Of a stretch of DNA of 64,000 bases, positions 54,816-63,715 are shown piece after piece. Every line of letters starts with the position of its first letter. Position 1 is the first letter of the stretch. Source of the DNA: an uncultured bacterium. Lineage in GTDB: Bacteria > Bacillota_I > Bacilli_A > RFN20 > CAG-826. The position numbers and the translations under genes were made by a program. The stretch is taken from NCBI GenBank assembly GCA_949288485.1, contig CASEKC010000002.1:62001-126000 (forward strand), written 5' to 3'. Below the pieces are notes generated by a model. That model was given only the letters and a program-made list of their open reading frames with translations, searched no databases and was not told the DNA's origin.

Positions 54816-55826
54816 TTATCGAGTCGATTTATCGTAAGGAATACCTTCTGCTTTTGGTGCTCTTGATTTCTTTGAGAAAATAACAAGAGATAATAAAGCA
54901 AGGAAATATGGTAATAAATAATAGAATGCTCTTTGACCAAATAAGGAATTGTTTAACCCCCATTCTGGATGAATTGAAATTTGAGCTGTGAATGTTGGAG
55001 CAAATGCAAAGAAGAAAGCAAAGAATAATGAACAGAAAATGATATTTGTTGCTTTCCAGTTACCAAAAATTTCAATAGCAAGAACAAGGAATCCATAACC
55101 AAGAGCAGAAATTTGCCAAGTTCCAATAGGCATACAAGAGAAAATTACAAAACCAGCTAAAGCTGCAGCAGCACTACCAATTGCAGTGCCTGAATATCTC
55201 ATTCTATAAACATTAATACCAACACTATCAGCAGCTGCAGGATTTTCTCCACAAGCTCTTAATCTTAAGCCATATCTTGTTTTATTCATAACGAGCCATA
55301 AACAAACAAGGGCAATAACTCCAATTAATACAGAGATATTTAATCCTGAAAATGCGTAATCAATAAATGTAATTCCAGTATCAATTCTTAAAACTTGAGA
55401 GAAAATGTTGTTTGCAACTTCAGTTGAATCAATTCCTGTAATTGCAGTATTAAAAATTGTACAAATAGCAACTGCAAGAGAATTTAAAGCGGTGCCAACG
55501 ACAGTTTGGTCAGCTTTAAGTTTAATAGAAACAAACGATAATAAATAAGAGAATAAAAGACCAGCAATAATTGCAATGATTGAAGCAAGTAAATAAACAA
55601 TCAAAAGTCCACCAATTGTAGTAACAAGCCAACTACCTGCTACCCAAGTATTCATACCTTGAAGGAAGATAATCCCAGCAAAAGCGCCAAAAACCATCGA
55701 TCCTTCAAGTGCAATATTAATAATACCAGCACTTTCTGAGAAAAGACCACCATAGGAACCTAAAGTGAATCCGATAATATACATTATTAAGTACTTAACA
55801 AAAGAACCAAAACTTGATGCAGACAT
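54816..55826 (-). CDS. Nucleoside ABC importer permease (NupC/BmpC-type)
   Basis: A 336-residue membrane protein with about eight to ten helices, the second permease of the importer. The family motif GLFSESAGIINIALEGSMVFGA is near residue 24 and LRACGENPAAADSVGINV near 192, as in RbsC-like and nucleoside permeases. Last gene of the operon; three bases after the other permease gene. Ends before the terminator at 54763-54800. Confidence 0.92.
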   Translation of the reverse strand: MSASSFGSFVKYLIMYIIGFTLGSYGGLFSESAGIINIALEGSMVFGAFAGIIFLQGMNTWVAGSWLVTTIGGLLIVYLLASIIAIIAGLLFSYLLSFVSIKLKADQTVVGTALNSLAVAICTIFNTAITGIDSTEVANNIFSQVLRIDTGITFIDYAFSGLNISVLIGVIALVCLWLVMNKTRYGLRLRACGENPAAADSVGINVYRMRYSGTAIGSAAAALAGFVIFSCMPIGTWQISALGYGFLVLAIEIFGNWKATNIIFCSLFFAFFFAFAPTFTAQISIHPEWGLNNSLFGQRAFYYLLPYFLALLSLVIFSKKSRAPKAEGIPYDKSTR

Positions 55827-55829
55827 ACT

Positions 55830-57011
55830 TTATTCCTCCTTCTTCAAAACGACTTCTTTTCCTCGATTAAAATAAGGAATTCCATCGTGTTTTTCGTTTA
55901 ATCTTGTTAATAACATAACAAAGAATGAAGATAATGCAGCAACATAAATAACTATATTTTTAATTAATTCAGTATAGTGAATATTGTATGCACCATTTGA
56001 GATAGTTTTAAGTGAGTTTTGAGCAGCACTTATTAAAGTTAAAAGTAATGATGAGAAAATACAACCAATTGGGCTATTTTGTGCGATAAGGCTAACCGAA
56101 ATACCATTAAATCCATCAGCTAGTAAAGTATTTGAAGATGAGTCCCAAACAAATTTGGTTGGTGTTCCAGGCTCAGCATAAAGCATATAACCACAAATTC
56201 CTGCCAATGCACCAGATATTGTTAAAGCAAGAATAATTGATTTTGTTTGATTAACACCGCTATAAGTAGAAGCAAATTTATTTCTACCAGTCATTTTTAA
56301 TTCAAAACCAAATGTTGTTCTGTTTAAAACAATTGAAATAATAACAACGATAATTAAAGCTATGATTAAACCAACACTAACGCCAGTCATTCCTGGAATT
56401 CCAAGTGAAGGCATTCTTGCGGCTTCAGGAATCATCATAAGTTCTGAAGGTGTGGCTCTATCTTTGAAACTCGAAGGAATACCAATTCTTCCAATAATTC
56501 CAATTATATAATAAAGAACCCAGTTAACCATAATTCCAGAAAGAACTTCGTTAACATTAAATTTCGCTTTCAAAAAGCCAGGAATGAAACCTGCAACAGC
56601 GCCACATAAACCTCCAACTATCATACAAACAAACCAGTTAGCTCCAGAAAGTCCACAACAAATTGAAGCAAAAGCACCAATTGTAACTTGTCCAGTGACG
56701 CCGATATTAAATAAATTGAGTTTAAAAGCAAATGCGATTGCAAGACCAGAAAGAATCATTGGAGTTGCTTGATAAACAGCTCTACCAAATAATTCTGGGG
56801 TACTAAAACCAGTTGAAATGAGAGTCCATAAACCAACGCCTGCATGTGAAGGCGAAAGAATTAACATTACAACCGTTCCACATAAAAGACCGATAATAAC
56901 TGAGATAATACCTGCGATTAAAGATCTAAATCCAGGTTTTTTATTGCAAAAATGAGTAAAGACAGCAAATGGTCTAAATCCCTTTTTTACAGCCGAAGTA
57001 AACTTATTCAT
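55830..57011 (-). CDS. Nucleoside ABC importer permease (NupB/BmpB-type)
   Basis: A 393-residue permease, longer than its partner by an N-terminal amphipathic extension. It shows AFAFKLNLFNIGVTGQVTIG near residue 92 and FELKMTGRNKFASTYSGVN near 237, the coupling-loop region for the ATPase. About nine hydrophobic helices. It forms a heterodimeric channel with the next gene product. SD GGAGGCGGC-like precedes the start. Confidence 0.92.
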   Translation of the reverse strand: MNKFTSAVKKGFRPFAVFTHFCNKKPGFRSLIAGIISVIIGLLCGTVVMLILSPSHAGVGLWTLISTGFSTPELFGRAVYQATPMILSGLAIAFAFKLNLFNIGVTGQVTIGAFASICCGLSGANWFVCMIVGGLCGAVAGFIPGFLKAKFNVNEVLSGIMVNWVLYYIIGIIGRIGIPSSFKDRATPSELMMIPEAARMPSLGIPGMTGVSVGLIIALIIVVIISIVLNRTTFGFELKMTGRNKFASTYSGVNQTKSIILALTISGALAGICGYMLYAEPGTPTKFVWDSSSNTLLADGFNGISVSLIAQNSPIGCIFSSLLLTLISAAQNSLKTISNGAYNIHYTELIKNIVIYVAALSSFFVMLLTRLNEKHDGIPYFNRGKEVVLKKEE

Positions 57012-57025
57012 AATTTTGCCGCCTC

Positions 57026-58846
57026 CTATAAAATTGCATTAACATCATCACGTTTAGCACCGCTCATATAAAGGCCTAATTCGTTTGGTGATGTTTCTTT
57101 TGGATTGAATTGTCCAACAATTTCTCCGTTATACATAACTAAAATTCTATCAGCTAAATTTAAAACTTCTTCAAGTTCTAAAGAAACGAGCAAGACAGCA
57201 TTTCCACTATCACGTGATCTTAAAATATGTCTATGAATTGCTTCGATAGCACCGACATCAAGCCCACGTGTAGGTTGAACAGCAACTAAAAGCGGGGTTT
57301 CTCTATCGAGTTCGCGAGCAACAATAGCTTTTTGTTGGTTACCACCACTCATACTTCTAACAATACTTTGAGCACCTTTACCGCTTCTAATATCATATTT
57401 AGAAATTAATTCGCTAGCGTATTTTTCTTTATCTTTATTTTTCAAAAAACCAAATTTTTGGAATCTTGAATCAAAATAAGTATCTAATACAAGGTTGTCT
57501 CTTAAATTAAAATCAAGAACAAGACCGTGTTTATGTCTATCTTCTGGAATATGAGAAACACCTCTAACATTTCTTTCTCTAATTGATAATCTTTCTAAAT
57601 GAACATCACCAACTAAAGGTTGATTTTTAACCTCTTTATAAGGAACATATTTTTGGAATTCTTCCATTTGTAATTCTTTTTTATCTTTGCGGAAAAGATT
57701 TCCTATTTTATTAAATAAAACTTTAAAGAATTTTTTAAAATAATAACAAATGAATGAACACCCAAATGAAAAATCATACCATGCGATTCCTAATCCAAAG
57801 GTAATTTTTTCCCAAACCTTTTGGAAAGCATTATTCTTTTTATCAAGTCTGTTATTTTTAATATATTTTTCAGCATTAACATTGTGTAAAACGATTTCGC
57901 CGCTCTTAACTTTTTCTAAACCAGTAAGAGAATAAACTAAATCAGTTTGACCATTGCCTTCAATACCAGCGATACAAACTATTTCACCTGTTCTAACGTT
58001 AAAAGAAACATTATGAACAACTTCTTTTTTCTTTTCGCTGTTATATACATTCAAATTCTTAATTGTTAAGATTGGTTTTCCAGGTTTGCATTCTTCTTTT
58101 TGCAAAGCAAGTTCAACATCTCTACCAACCATTAATCTAGAAAGTTCTTGAGGATTTGTCTTTTTTGTTTTTAAAGTACCTAAACATTTGCCGCGTTGTA
58201 AAATAGTAACTCTATCAGAAACAGCCATAATTTCGTTTAATTTATGGGAAATAAACAAAATTGATTTTCCTTCTTTTGTTAAAACTCTCATTGACTCCAT
58301 AAGTTCATCGATTTCTTGTGGAGTTAAAACTGCTGTTGGCTCATCAAAAATAAGAATATCGTTTTCTCTATAAAGCATTTTTAAAATTTCAACTTTTTGT
58401 TGTTCGCCAACAGGCATATCTTCAATTTTTTCGTCTAAATTTACGTGGAAATTGAATTTTTTACATAAATCTTCTAAAGTTTGTCTAACTTTTTTTGGTT
58501 GTAAAAAACCAAGTTTATTACATGGCTCAGCACCTAAAATAATATTTTGTAATGCGGTATAACATTCAACAAGTTTAAAGTGTTGATGAACCATTCCAAT
58601 ACCTAAACGAGTTGCATCATTAGGATTTCTAATTTCGCTTTTTTTACCATTAACATAGATTTCTCCTTCATCAGGTTCATATAACCCGAAGAGGATTGAC
58701 ATTAAGGTTGATTTACCAGCACCATTTTCTCCTAAAAGAGCATGAATTTCGCCTTTTCTAAGAGTTAGTGAAATGTCATCATTAGCTTTAATGCCAGGGA
58801 AAGATTTGCTAATGTGTTTTAATTCAATTACATTTTCATATTCCAT
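57026..58846 (-). CDS. Nucleoside ABC importer ATPase with extra hydrophobic insert
   Basis: A 606-residue tandem ABC ATPase. Domain 1: Walker A GENGAGKST (39-47), signature-like VGEQQKVEILK, Walker B LIFDEPTAVLT (165-175). Domain 2 has the family's degenerate Walker A GIEGNGQT (294-301), SIREr/HIPEDRHKHGLV near 432-443, and MSGGNQQKAIVARELD. Relatives are about 500-510 residues. The excess is an insert at about 325-425, within domain 2, containing the aromatic stretch ITFGLGIAWYDFSFG and CSFICYYFKKFFKVLF. It could be a membrane-contacting helix. Confidence 0.9.
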   Translation of the reverse strand: MEYENVIELKHISKSFPGIKANDDISLTLRKGEIHALLGENGAGKSTLMSILFGLYEPDEGEIYVNGKKSEIRNPNDATRLGIGMVHQHFKLVECYTALQNIILGAEPCNKLGFLQPKKVRQTLEDLCKKFNFHVNLDEKIEDMPVGEQQKVEILKMLYRENDILIFDEPTAVLTPQEIDELMESMRVLTKEGKSILFISHKLNEIMAVSDRVTILQRGKCLGTLKTKKTNPQELSRLMVGRDVELALQKEECKPGKPILTIKNLNVYNSEKKKEVVHNVSFNVRTGEIVCIAGIEGNGQTDLVYSLTGLEKVKSGEIVLHNVNAEKYIKNNRLDKKNNAFQKVWEKITFGLGIAWYDFSFGCSFICYYFKKFFKVLFNKIGNLFRKDKKELQMEEFQKYVPYKEVKNQPLVGDVHLERLSIRERNVRGVSHIPEDRHKHGLVLDFNLRDNLVLDTYFDSRFQKFGFLKNKDKEKYASELISKYDIRSGKGAQSIVRSMSGGNQQKAIVARELDRETPLLVAVQPTRGLDVGAIEAIHRHILRSRDSGNAVLLVSLELEEVLNLADRILVMYNGEIVGQFNPKETSPNELGLYMSGAKRDDVNAIL

Positions 58847-58874
58847 AATTTCTTTCCTCTATTTAAAAAAATAA

Positions 58875-58910
58875 GTTAGTAGGCAAACTTATTTCACTTT
58901 GCCTACTAAC
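58875..58910 (-). terminator. Intercistronic hairpin between the BMP gene and the importer genes
   Basis: A perfect 13-bp stem GTTAGTAGGCAAA/TTTGCCTACTAAC, followed on the minus strand by TTATTTTTTT. Partial termination here would make more binding lipoprotein than transporter, as is common for ABC importers. Confidence 0.8.
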
Positions 58911-58930
58911 ATAATATCAAATTTGACTAA

Positions 58931-60250
58931 TTAGCCGATATAGTTAACTGTACAATAAGTTGGATCAACACCAAAGTTGTTAGCACTTAATGTTTCATTA
59001 TCTGAGTTTGAATTAACTTTGATTGAACCGTTTTGGACTAATTTATAAAGTTCGTTATATTCTTCAACAGTATAATTTGTAAAGCCCCAGCAACCTTCAT
59101 CGTTATCAGCTTCAGGAGTTGGTAATTTGACCATTTCTGATTCAGCACCGACAGTAACGACTTCACCAGCTAATGTATCATTCCATTTTTCACCTTCATT
59201 AACCCATCCAGCTAATAAAACTTGTGTAGCGAATGTTAAGTTTTTCATAGCTGAAGTTTTTAAAGCGCCTCTTGTACCTTCGCTTAATGAAGTATCAGCA
59301 TGTTGGTTAACGTCAACACCAATCCATGGAGCATTGTTGTTTTGAATTGAAGCTTCAACAACTGATTGATAAACAGCACCACCACAAGCGAAGATAATTT
59401 CTGCCATATCATTAGCATACCAAGTATTTGCATATTCAGTTGCTTCTGGAGTAGCAGCAAATTGTCCTGCATAGTAATATTGGACTGAAACTGGATTTTC
59501 TAATCCTTTTTCTTTTGCAGCAGCAGCAGCACCTTGGACATAGCCTGATCCATATCTAATAACTGCTGGAACAGCCATACCACCGACGAATCCTAATTTT
59601 TCATAGCCATCCATAACAGCAGCATATCCTGCTAAGAAGCCACATTGTTCTTCTCTATAAATGACAGAAGTAACTCTTTCGTTATATTCATATGGTTGAT
59701 AGTTATCATCTTCTTTAACGCAGTCAAGAGCAAGGAGATAAACATCATCAAAAGCTGAATCGTTAATAGCTTCTTTAATAGCACCTTGGAATAAATAGCC
59801 AGGTAAAACAATAACATTAGCACCGAAGTTTGTAACAGCTTCTCTCATAGCAGCTAATCTACCTTGTGTATCATAAGCATCATTTGCTGGTTGATAATAC
59901 ATAGTATGAATTGTACCAGTTTTAACTGTATTTGAAGATGCATCAATTGTTCCGCCACCATTTGTAGCAGCAAATGTGTTAACACCTAACCATGCAGATT
60001 CGTTGAATGAGTGATCGTTTAATGTTCCTGAGTCAGTAACTAAAGCAATTTTTAAAGGATTTTCTTCAGTATAATTTGCTAATTTATCTGCATCTGGAGT
60101 TGCATTTGTTCCAATGTTTGTTTCTTCTAATTCTGTGAATTCGACACCTTCCCAATCACCGTAATCAACATTTGTTCCTCCACAAGATGTTGCAATTGTT
60201 GCGACAGCAGCTAAAGCACCGATTGTAGCAAAAATTTTATTTTTCTTCAT
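58931..60250 (-). CDS. BMP-family nucleoside-binding lipoprotein
   Basis: A 439-residue lipoprotein (lipobox IATSC, C23) of the Bmp/PnrA/Med family, the substrate-binding part of purine-nucleoside ABC importers. Core motifs: IALVTDSGTLNDHSFNESAW near residue 67, VIVLPGYLFQ near 138, YREEQCGFLAGYAAVM near 195, GFVGGMAVPAVIRYGSGYV near 220 and IGVDVNQHAD near 308. N-terminal linker is acidic. First gene of the importer operon, with GGAGG SD and a long structured leader (60251-60475). Confidence 0.94.
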   Translation of the reverse strand: MKKNKIFATIGALAAVATIATSCGGTNVDYGDWEGVEFTELEETNIGTNATPDADKLANYTEENPLKIALVTDSGTLNDHSFNESAWLGVNTFAATNGGGTIDASSNTVKTGTIHTMYYQPANDAYDTQGRLAAMREAVTNFGANVIVLPGYLFQGAIKEAINDSAFDDVYLLALDCVKEDDNYQPYEYNERVTSVIYREEQCGFLAGYAAVMDGYEKLGFVGGMAVPAVIRYGSGYVQGAAAAAKEKGLENPVSVQYYYAGQFAATPEATEYANTWYANDMAEIIFACGGAVYQSVVEASIQNNNAPWIGVDVNQHADTSLSEGTRGALKTSAMKNLTFATQVLLAGWVNEGEKWNDTLAGEVVTVGAESEMVKLPTPEADNDEGCWGFTNYTVEEYNELYKLVQNGSIKVNSNSDNETLSANNFGVDPTYCTVNYIG

Positions 60251-60267
60251 ATGTTAATATTTTCCTC

Positions 60268-60340
60268 CTTATATAAAGAAAAGTGTGGTTAATCTTTTAC
60301 TTTCCTGATCCTTACCACACTTAACAAAACTTTATATAAG
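60268..60340 (-). promoter_or_regulatory. Large leader hairpin ahead of the BMP lipoprotein gene
   Basis: Outer arms CTTATATAAAG (60340-60330) and CTTTATATAAG (60278-60268) enclose inner arms AAGTGTGGT and ACCACACTT, followed by TTTTCTTT inside. The SD GGAGG (60264-60268) touches the outer stem. It can serve as terminator or as a ribosome-site mask, like a riboswitch expression platform. Confidence 0.65.
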
Positions 60341-60365
60341 TTATTTACTAATCTTATATTCATTA

Positions 60366-60473
60366 TATATGTGTGGGTAGCCCCTAAACTTTGGCTTCAG
60401 GCTGGAAAGTGATGCACCTTTTTGCATCGATATACCCGCGTTAAAGAATTAACTTCTTTAACATTGCCCGTAT
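60366..60473 (-). ncRNA. Unassigned structured leader RNA (candidate riboswitch)
   Basis: On the minus strand, between a TTTGCTATTAT promoter-like box (60472-60477) and the leader hairpin, the GC content rises sharply. Stems readable by eye: GTTAAAGAA/TTCTTTAAC (9 bp), GATGCA/TGCATC (6 bp), GGGTA/TACCC closing a junction, and AGCC/GGCT. Unpaired conserved-looking strings include CAAAAAGG and CCTGAAGCC. I compared it with SAM, FMN, TPP, purine, preQ1, glycine, ZTP, c-di-GMP, guanidine and Mn classes from memory and found no match. Position suggests control of nucleoside uptake. Confidence 0.5.
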
Positions 60474-60477
60474 AATA
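60472..60477 (-). promoter_or_regulatory. -10 element of the nucleoside importer operon
   Basis: TTTGCTATTAT on the minus strand, with an extended-type TGC, resembling the TTTGCTATAAT in front of the Mn riboswitch (35290-35295). Transcription would begin near 60470. Confidence 0.5.
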
Positions 60478-60520
60478 GCAAAAAAAAGATTATTATTAAA
60501 TATTTAAAATATTTACATTT

Positions 60521-60548
60521 AAAAAAAATCCGATAAATATCGGATATT
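60521..60548 (-). terminator. Intrinsic terminator after the dnaB-orf115 operon
   Basis: An 8-bp stem ATCCGATA/TATCGGAT with a two-base loop, flanked by T-runs on both strands, so it may be bidirectional. Confidence 0.82.
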
Positions 60549-60613
60549 TTTTAAATATTAAGATTTTATTAAGAATTATGTAAGCACTTACATTTTTAAA
60601 ATAGATATAATCT

Positions 60614-60961
60614 TTAATCTTTCCAATCACTTTCTGGATTAATTTTTATATCTAAAGTTAAATGATTATAAGCGAGAATATCATTTATATCGCGATATAT
60701 AAAATCTTCTTTATCATTAACTAATGGTGAATCAAAATTTCCAGTAAAAATAACTTTTTTATTTTTATTAGTAATTTCAATAATTGAAGATAATAATTTG
60801 TTATATTTTTCATCATAATGAAGTTTTAAATTGATAAGTTGAGTATAAAAATTAGGTTCAATATAAAATATTGAACCATCATCTAATATATATGAAGGAC
60901 AATATTTATCATATCTTTCATCTTTATTCTTTTTATATTGTTCAAATTCTTTAAATTCCAT
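60614..60961 (-). CDS. Unknown soluble protein of 115 residues
   Basis: A hydrophilic, Lys/Asp/Glu/Tyr-rich protein with several predicted strands (SYILDDGSIFYIEPNF, KVIFTGNFDSP) and one helix (KYNKLLSSIIEITNK). No family recognised and no catalytic motif seen. It lies 57 bases downstream of rlmH and is last in the rplI-dnaB-yycJ-rlmH run. Codon usage resembles the neighbours, so it appears to be a real gene. Confidence 0.6.
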   Translation of the reverse strand: MEFKEFEQYKKNKDERYDKYCPSYILDDGSIFYIEPNFYTQLINLKLHYDEKYNKLLSSIIEITNKNKKVIFTGNFDSPLVNDKEDFIYRDINDILAYNHLTLDIKINPESDWKD

Positions 60962-61018
60962 ATATTTATATTCCTTTTTAACTATTAAATTAAATAAAAC
61001 TAAATTATTTTATCATAA

Positions 61019-61489
61019 TTAATGATGATATGATTCATTATTTATAATTTTAAATGAACGGTAAATTTGTTCTAATAAAAATATTCTTATGAGTTGATGA
61101 GGAAAAGTTAATTTAGAAAATGTAATTGATTCATTAACTCTTTTTTTAATATTTTCACCTAAACCTAAACTTCCGCCAAGAACAAAAGCAATCTCTCCTT
61201 TTCCACTATCTATTAAAGAAGAAAAATGGGAAGCTAAGGAAAGCGAATCATATTCTTTTTTGTTTAAATCTAAAGCGATTAAATATTCGCTATCTTTTAT
61301 TCTTTTTAAAAGCTCTTCTCCTTCTTTTTCTTTTACTTTATTTTCGTCTTTGTTTTGTAATTTTATTTCATCAACTTCAATAATATTTATTTTCGCAAAT
61401 TTAGAAATTCTTTTTGAATATTCATTTATCGCTTCTTTAAAAAATTTCTCTTTAATAGATCCAACTGCATAAATATTTATTTTAATCAT
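61019..61489 (-). CDS. rlmH: 23S rRNA (pseudouridine1915-N3)-methyltransferase
   Basis: A 156-residue SPOUT methyltransferase acting on the A-site of the 70S ribosome. It begins IKINIYAVGSIKEKFF, contains the SAM-knot region IAFVLGGSLGLGENI near residues 98-112 and the C-terminal LTFPHQLIRIFLLEQIYRSF and YHH ending. Length is standard. Its start overlaps the yycJ stop (ATGA), the usual Firmicutes context. Confidence 0.97.
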   Translation of the reverse strand: MIKINIYAVGSIKEKFFKEAINEYSKRISKFAKINIIEVDEIKLQNKDENKVKEKEGEELLKRIKDSEYLIALDLNKKEYDSLSLASHFSSLIDSGKGEIAFVLGGSLGLGENIKKRVNESITFSKLTFPHQLIRIFLLEQIYRSFKIINNESYHH

Positions 61490-62229
61490 AAAATAGTTAC
61501 CTCATTTTGAGATGCACATTTAATATCATATTTATCATATTTAATATTATTTTCATTAAAAAACTGGAATAAAGTATTAAGTGCGAGAAATTTCGAATTA
61601 CATTCTTCACTTAAATGGGCAAGCATAATACTTTTAGTATTTTCGCCTATTAAATAAGAAAGATAAATAGAAGCTTGTTCATTAGATAAATGTCCTTTAG
61701 AAGATAATATTCTTGATTTTAAAGCATCGCTTCGCGAAGATGAAACTAATAAGGAAACATCATAATTACTTTCAAAATAATAATATTCTAGATTTTTTAA
61801 TCTTTCTAAACTATTAAAAGTTAAATATCCACTATCGGTAATAAAACCTAATTTTTCACCGTTTTTAAAAGCAAAAATAAATCCACAAGAAGGCGAAGCA
61901 TCATGACTTGTTTTAATTAATTCTACTTCAACATTTTTAAAATTATATTTTTTATCAAAAGACAAATAATGAGATTTATCTTTTAACTTTTTAATTCCTT
62001 TTAAACAATATATTTTTGAAATATCAAATTTATCAACATTTTTAATATGGTCGTTATGATTATGTGTTAGAAAAATAAAATCGATATCATCGATTGATAA
62101 ATTTCTTTCCTTCAATATGCTTTTTAAAGGCTTTATATTCATTCCGGCATCAAGCAAAATAATTGTTTCTTCATCAAAAATTAAAGAACCATTACCCTTT
62201 GAGCCACTAGCTATATTTATAAATTCCAT
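61486..62229 (-). CDS. yycJ: Metallo-beta-lactamase fold hydrolase YycJ/WalJ
   Basis: A 247-residue MBL-fold protein. It has ASGSKGNGSLI at the start, the metal site FLTHNHNDHIKNV near residue 53 (THxHxDH form, here THNHNDH), TSHDASPSCGF near 106, and FITDSGYLT near 130. YycJ is thought to be a DNA exonuclease linked to cell division or the WalRK region. No walRK genes are in this window. It overlaps rlmH and follows dnaB by 11 bases. Confidence 0.92.
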   Translation of the reverse strand: MEFINIASGSKGNGSLIFDEETIILLDAGMNIKPLKSILKERNLSIDDIDFIFLTHNHNDHIKNVDKFDISKIYCLKGIKKLKDKSHYLSFDKKYNFKNVEVELIKTSHDASPSCGFIFAFKNGEKLGFITDSGYLTFNSLERLKNLEYYYFESNYDVSLLVSSSRSDALKSRILSSKGHLSNEQASIYLSYLIGENTKSIMLAHLSEECNSKFLALNTLFQFFNENNIKYDKYDIKCASQNEVTIL

Positions 62230-62240
62230 ATTTATTAATA

Positions 62241-63710
62241 TTAATCAGTGACAAAATCACTATCATCAAATTGTTTATCAGTTGCAGTAGAAAATCTGCC
62301 TATTGCAGGGAAAAATAATAGCCAAACTTTACCTGTTGCTCCTTGTCTATTTTTAGCAACAATAATATCCATTTTTTCGCCACGATTATCATCTTCTTGG
62401 AAGTTAGTTTGTTCATTTTCTGCCTCATTATTTGGATTAACTCCATTATTTTGTCCATTATTTAAAGATGCATCGCCAAAACCACGTTTTTCTTTTACAT
62501 CAATTCCTTGACGACGATAATATCCTTGGCGATATAAAAGTAAGGCTTTATCGCAGTCATTTTCAATCTGACCACTACCTCTTAATTCACTTAATTCAGG
62601 GATTCTATTTTCTTTCTTTTCAGCTCCTCTATTAATATGAGCAACGATAATAATCGGAATATTTAATTCCAACGCTAAAGCTTTTAAATGAGTACTAAAA
62701 TAAGCAATTTTTTCTTGATCAGAATTAAATTTATGGGAACCTTCCTTAATAATACCGATGTGATCAACAACAACTAAAGCTAAATCTCCTCTTTGTTCTT
62801 TTAGTTTTCTACATTTAACTTCAATATCATCGATTGATATTGCTGTTGATTCTTCAAAAAATAAATTTGTTTTAGAAATTTCATTTTCGGCATCTTTTAA
62901 TAAAACCTTATCTTGAGGAGATAAGAATCCAAAATTTATTTTTCTTTGAGTAATTCCGCTTGAAACAGCAAAAAGTCTTCTCATAAGTTCTTCATTGCTC
63001 ATTTCTAAAGAAAAATATGCAATTGTTCGATTAGTTCTTTTTGCAATATTAAAACAAATGTTTAAAGCAAGCATTGATTTACCCATACCTGGACGAGCAG
63101 CAACAACAATTAATTGACCATTTCCAAGTCCACCCATTTGTCGGTCCAAATCTGAAAATCCAGTTTCTAATCCATCAATTCCAGATTTCGACTTTTGAAT
63201 TAAATTTCCAACAAGTTTTGCAACTTCTCTTGCACTCTTAAAATCTGAAACACTTCTTTTTGAAGTAATTTCTTCTATTTTATTTTCGGTTCTGGCTAAA
63301 AAATCACTTATTGATTCAATACTTTTTTCGGTTGCAGTATCAATAGTTTTTTGACAAACTTCAACTAAATTTCTTAAAAGTTTAAATTCTTGTAGTTTTT
63401 TAACATATTGATCAAAATTCTGATAAATAGTAACGCTTTCAATTAATTCCGCTAAAAAATCAAAACCTCCAATTTCTTCATAAACCTTGTTTTGTTTAAG
63501 CTGAGATGTAACATTTGCAGCATCAATAGCACTATCAGCTAAATCGAGTTGCTTCATTGCTTTAAAGACTTCTCGATGTCCACGATTTGCAACAAAAAAA
63601 TCATCGATTTCCAATAAAGAAACGCCATCAATAGCACATTTTTTATCGGTTAACATCGATCCTAAAACAATTTGTTCTAATTCATCATCGTGTAAAAATG
63701 TTAAATCCAT
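62241..63710 (-). CDS. dnaB: Replicative DNA helicase DnaB (DnaC)
   Basis: A 489-residue hexameric helicase. The N domain begins HDDELEQIVLGSMLTDKKC and the RecA core has Walker A VVAARPGMGKSMLALNI near residues 209-225, FSLEMSNEELMRRL near 237, LVVVDHIGII near 313 and the arginine finger region ELRGSGQIENDCDKAL. A ~35-residue Asn/Gly/Glu-rich insert (FGDASLNNGQNNGVNP on) interrupts the core before the last motif IIVAKNRQGATG; it is unusual and probably an exposed loop. Five bases after rplI. Confidence 0.96.
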   Translation of the reverse strand: MDLTFLHDDELEQIVLGSMLTDKKCAIDGVSLLEIDDFFVANRGHREVFKAMKQLDLADSAIDAANVTSQLKQNKVYEEIGGFDFLAELIESVTIYQNFDQYVKKLQEFKLLRNLVEVCQKTIDTATEKSIESISDFLARTENKIEEITSKRSVSDFKSAREVAKLVGNLIQKSKSGIDGLETGFSDLDRQMGGLGNGQLIVVAARPGMGKSMLALNICFNIAKRTNRTIAYFSLEMSNEELMRRLFAVSSGITQRKINFGFLSPQDKVLLKDAENEISKTNLFFEESTAISIDDIEVKCRKLKEQRGDLALVVVDHIGIIKEGSHKFNSDQEKIAYFSTHLKALALELNIPIIIVAHINRGAEKKENRIPELSELRGSGQIENDCDKALLLYRQGYYRRQGIDVKEKRGFGDASLNNGQNNGVNPNNEAENEQTNFQEDDNRGEKMDIIVAKNRQGATGKVWLLFFPAIGRFSTATDKQFDDSDFVTD

Positions 63711-63715
63711 ATTTT

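Noticed and set aside
58875-58910. Inverted repeat as insertion-sequence end
   Set aside because: There is no transposase; the T-run and position inside the operon fit a partial terminator.
60578-60593. ATGTAAG-CA-CTTACAT as a catabolite (cre-like) site
   Set aside because: One central base differs from the cre consensus (CG to CA), it is about 100 bases from the nearest promoter, and no CcpA gene is in the window.
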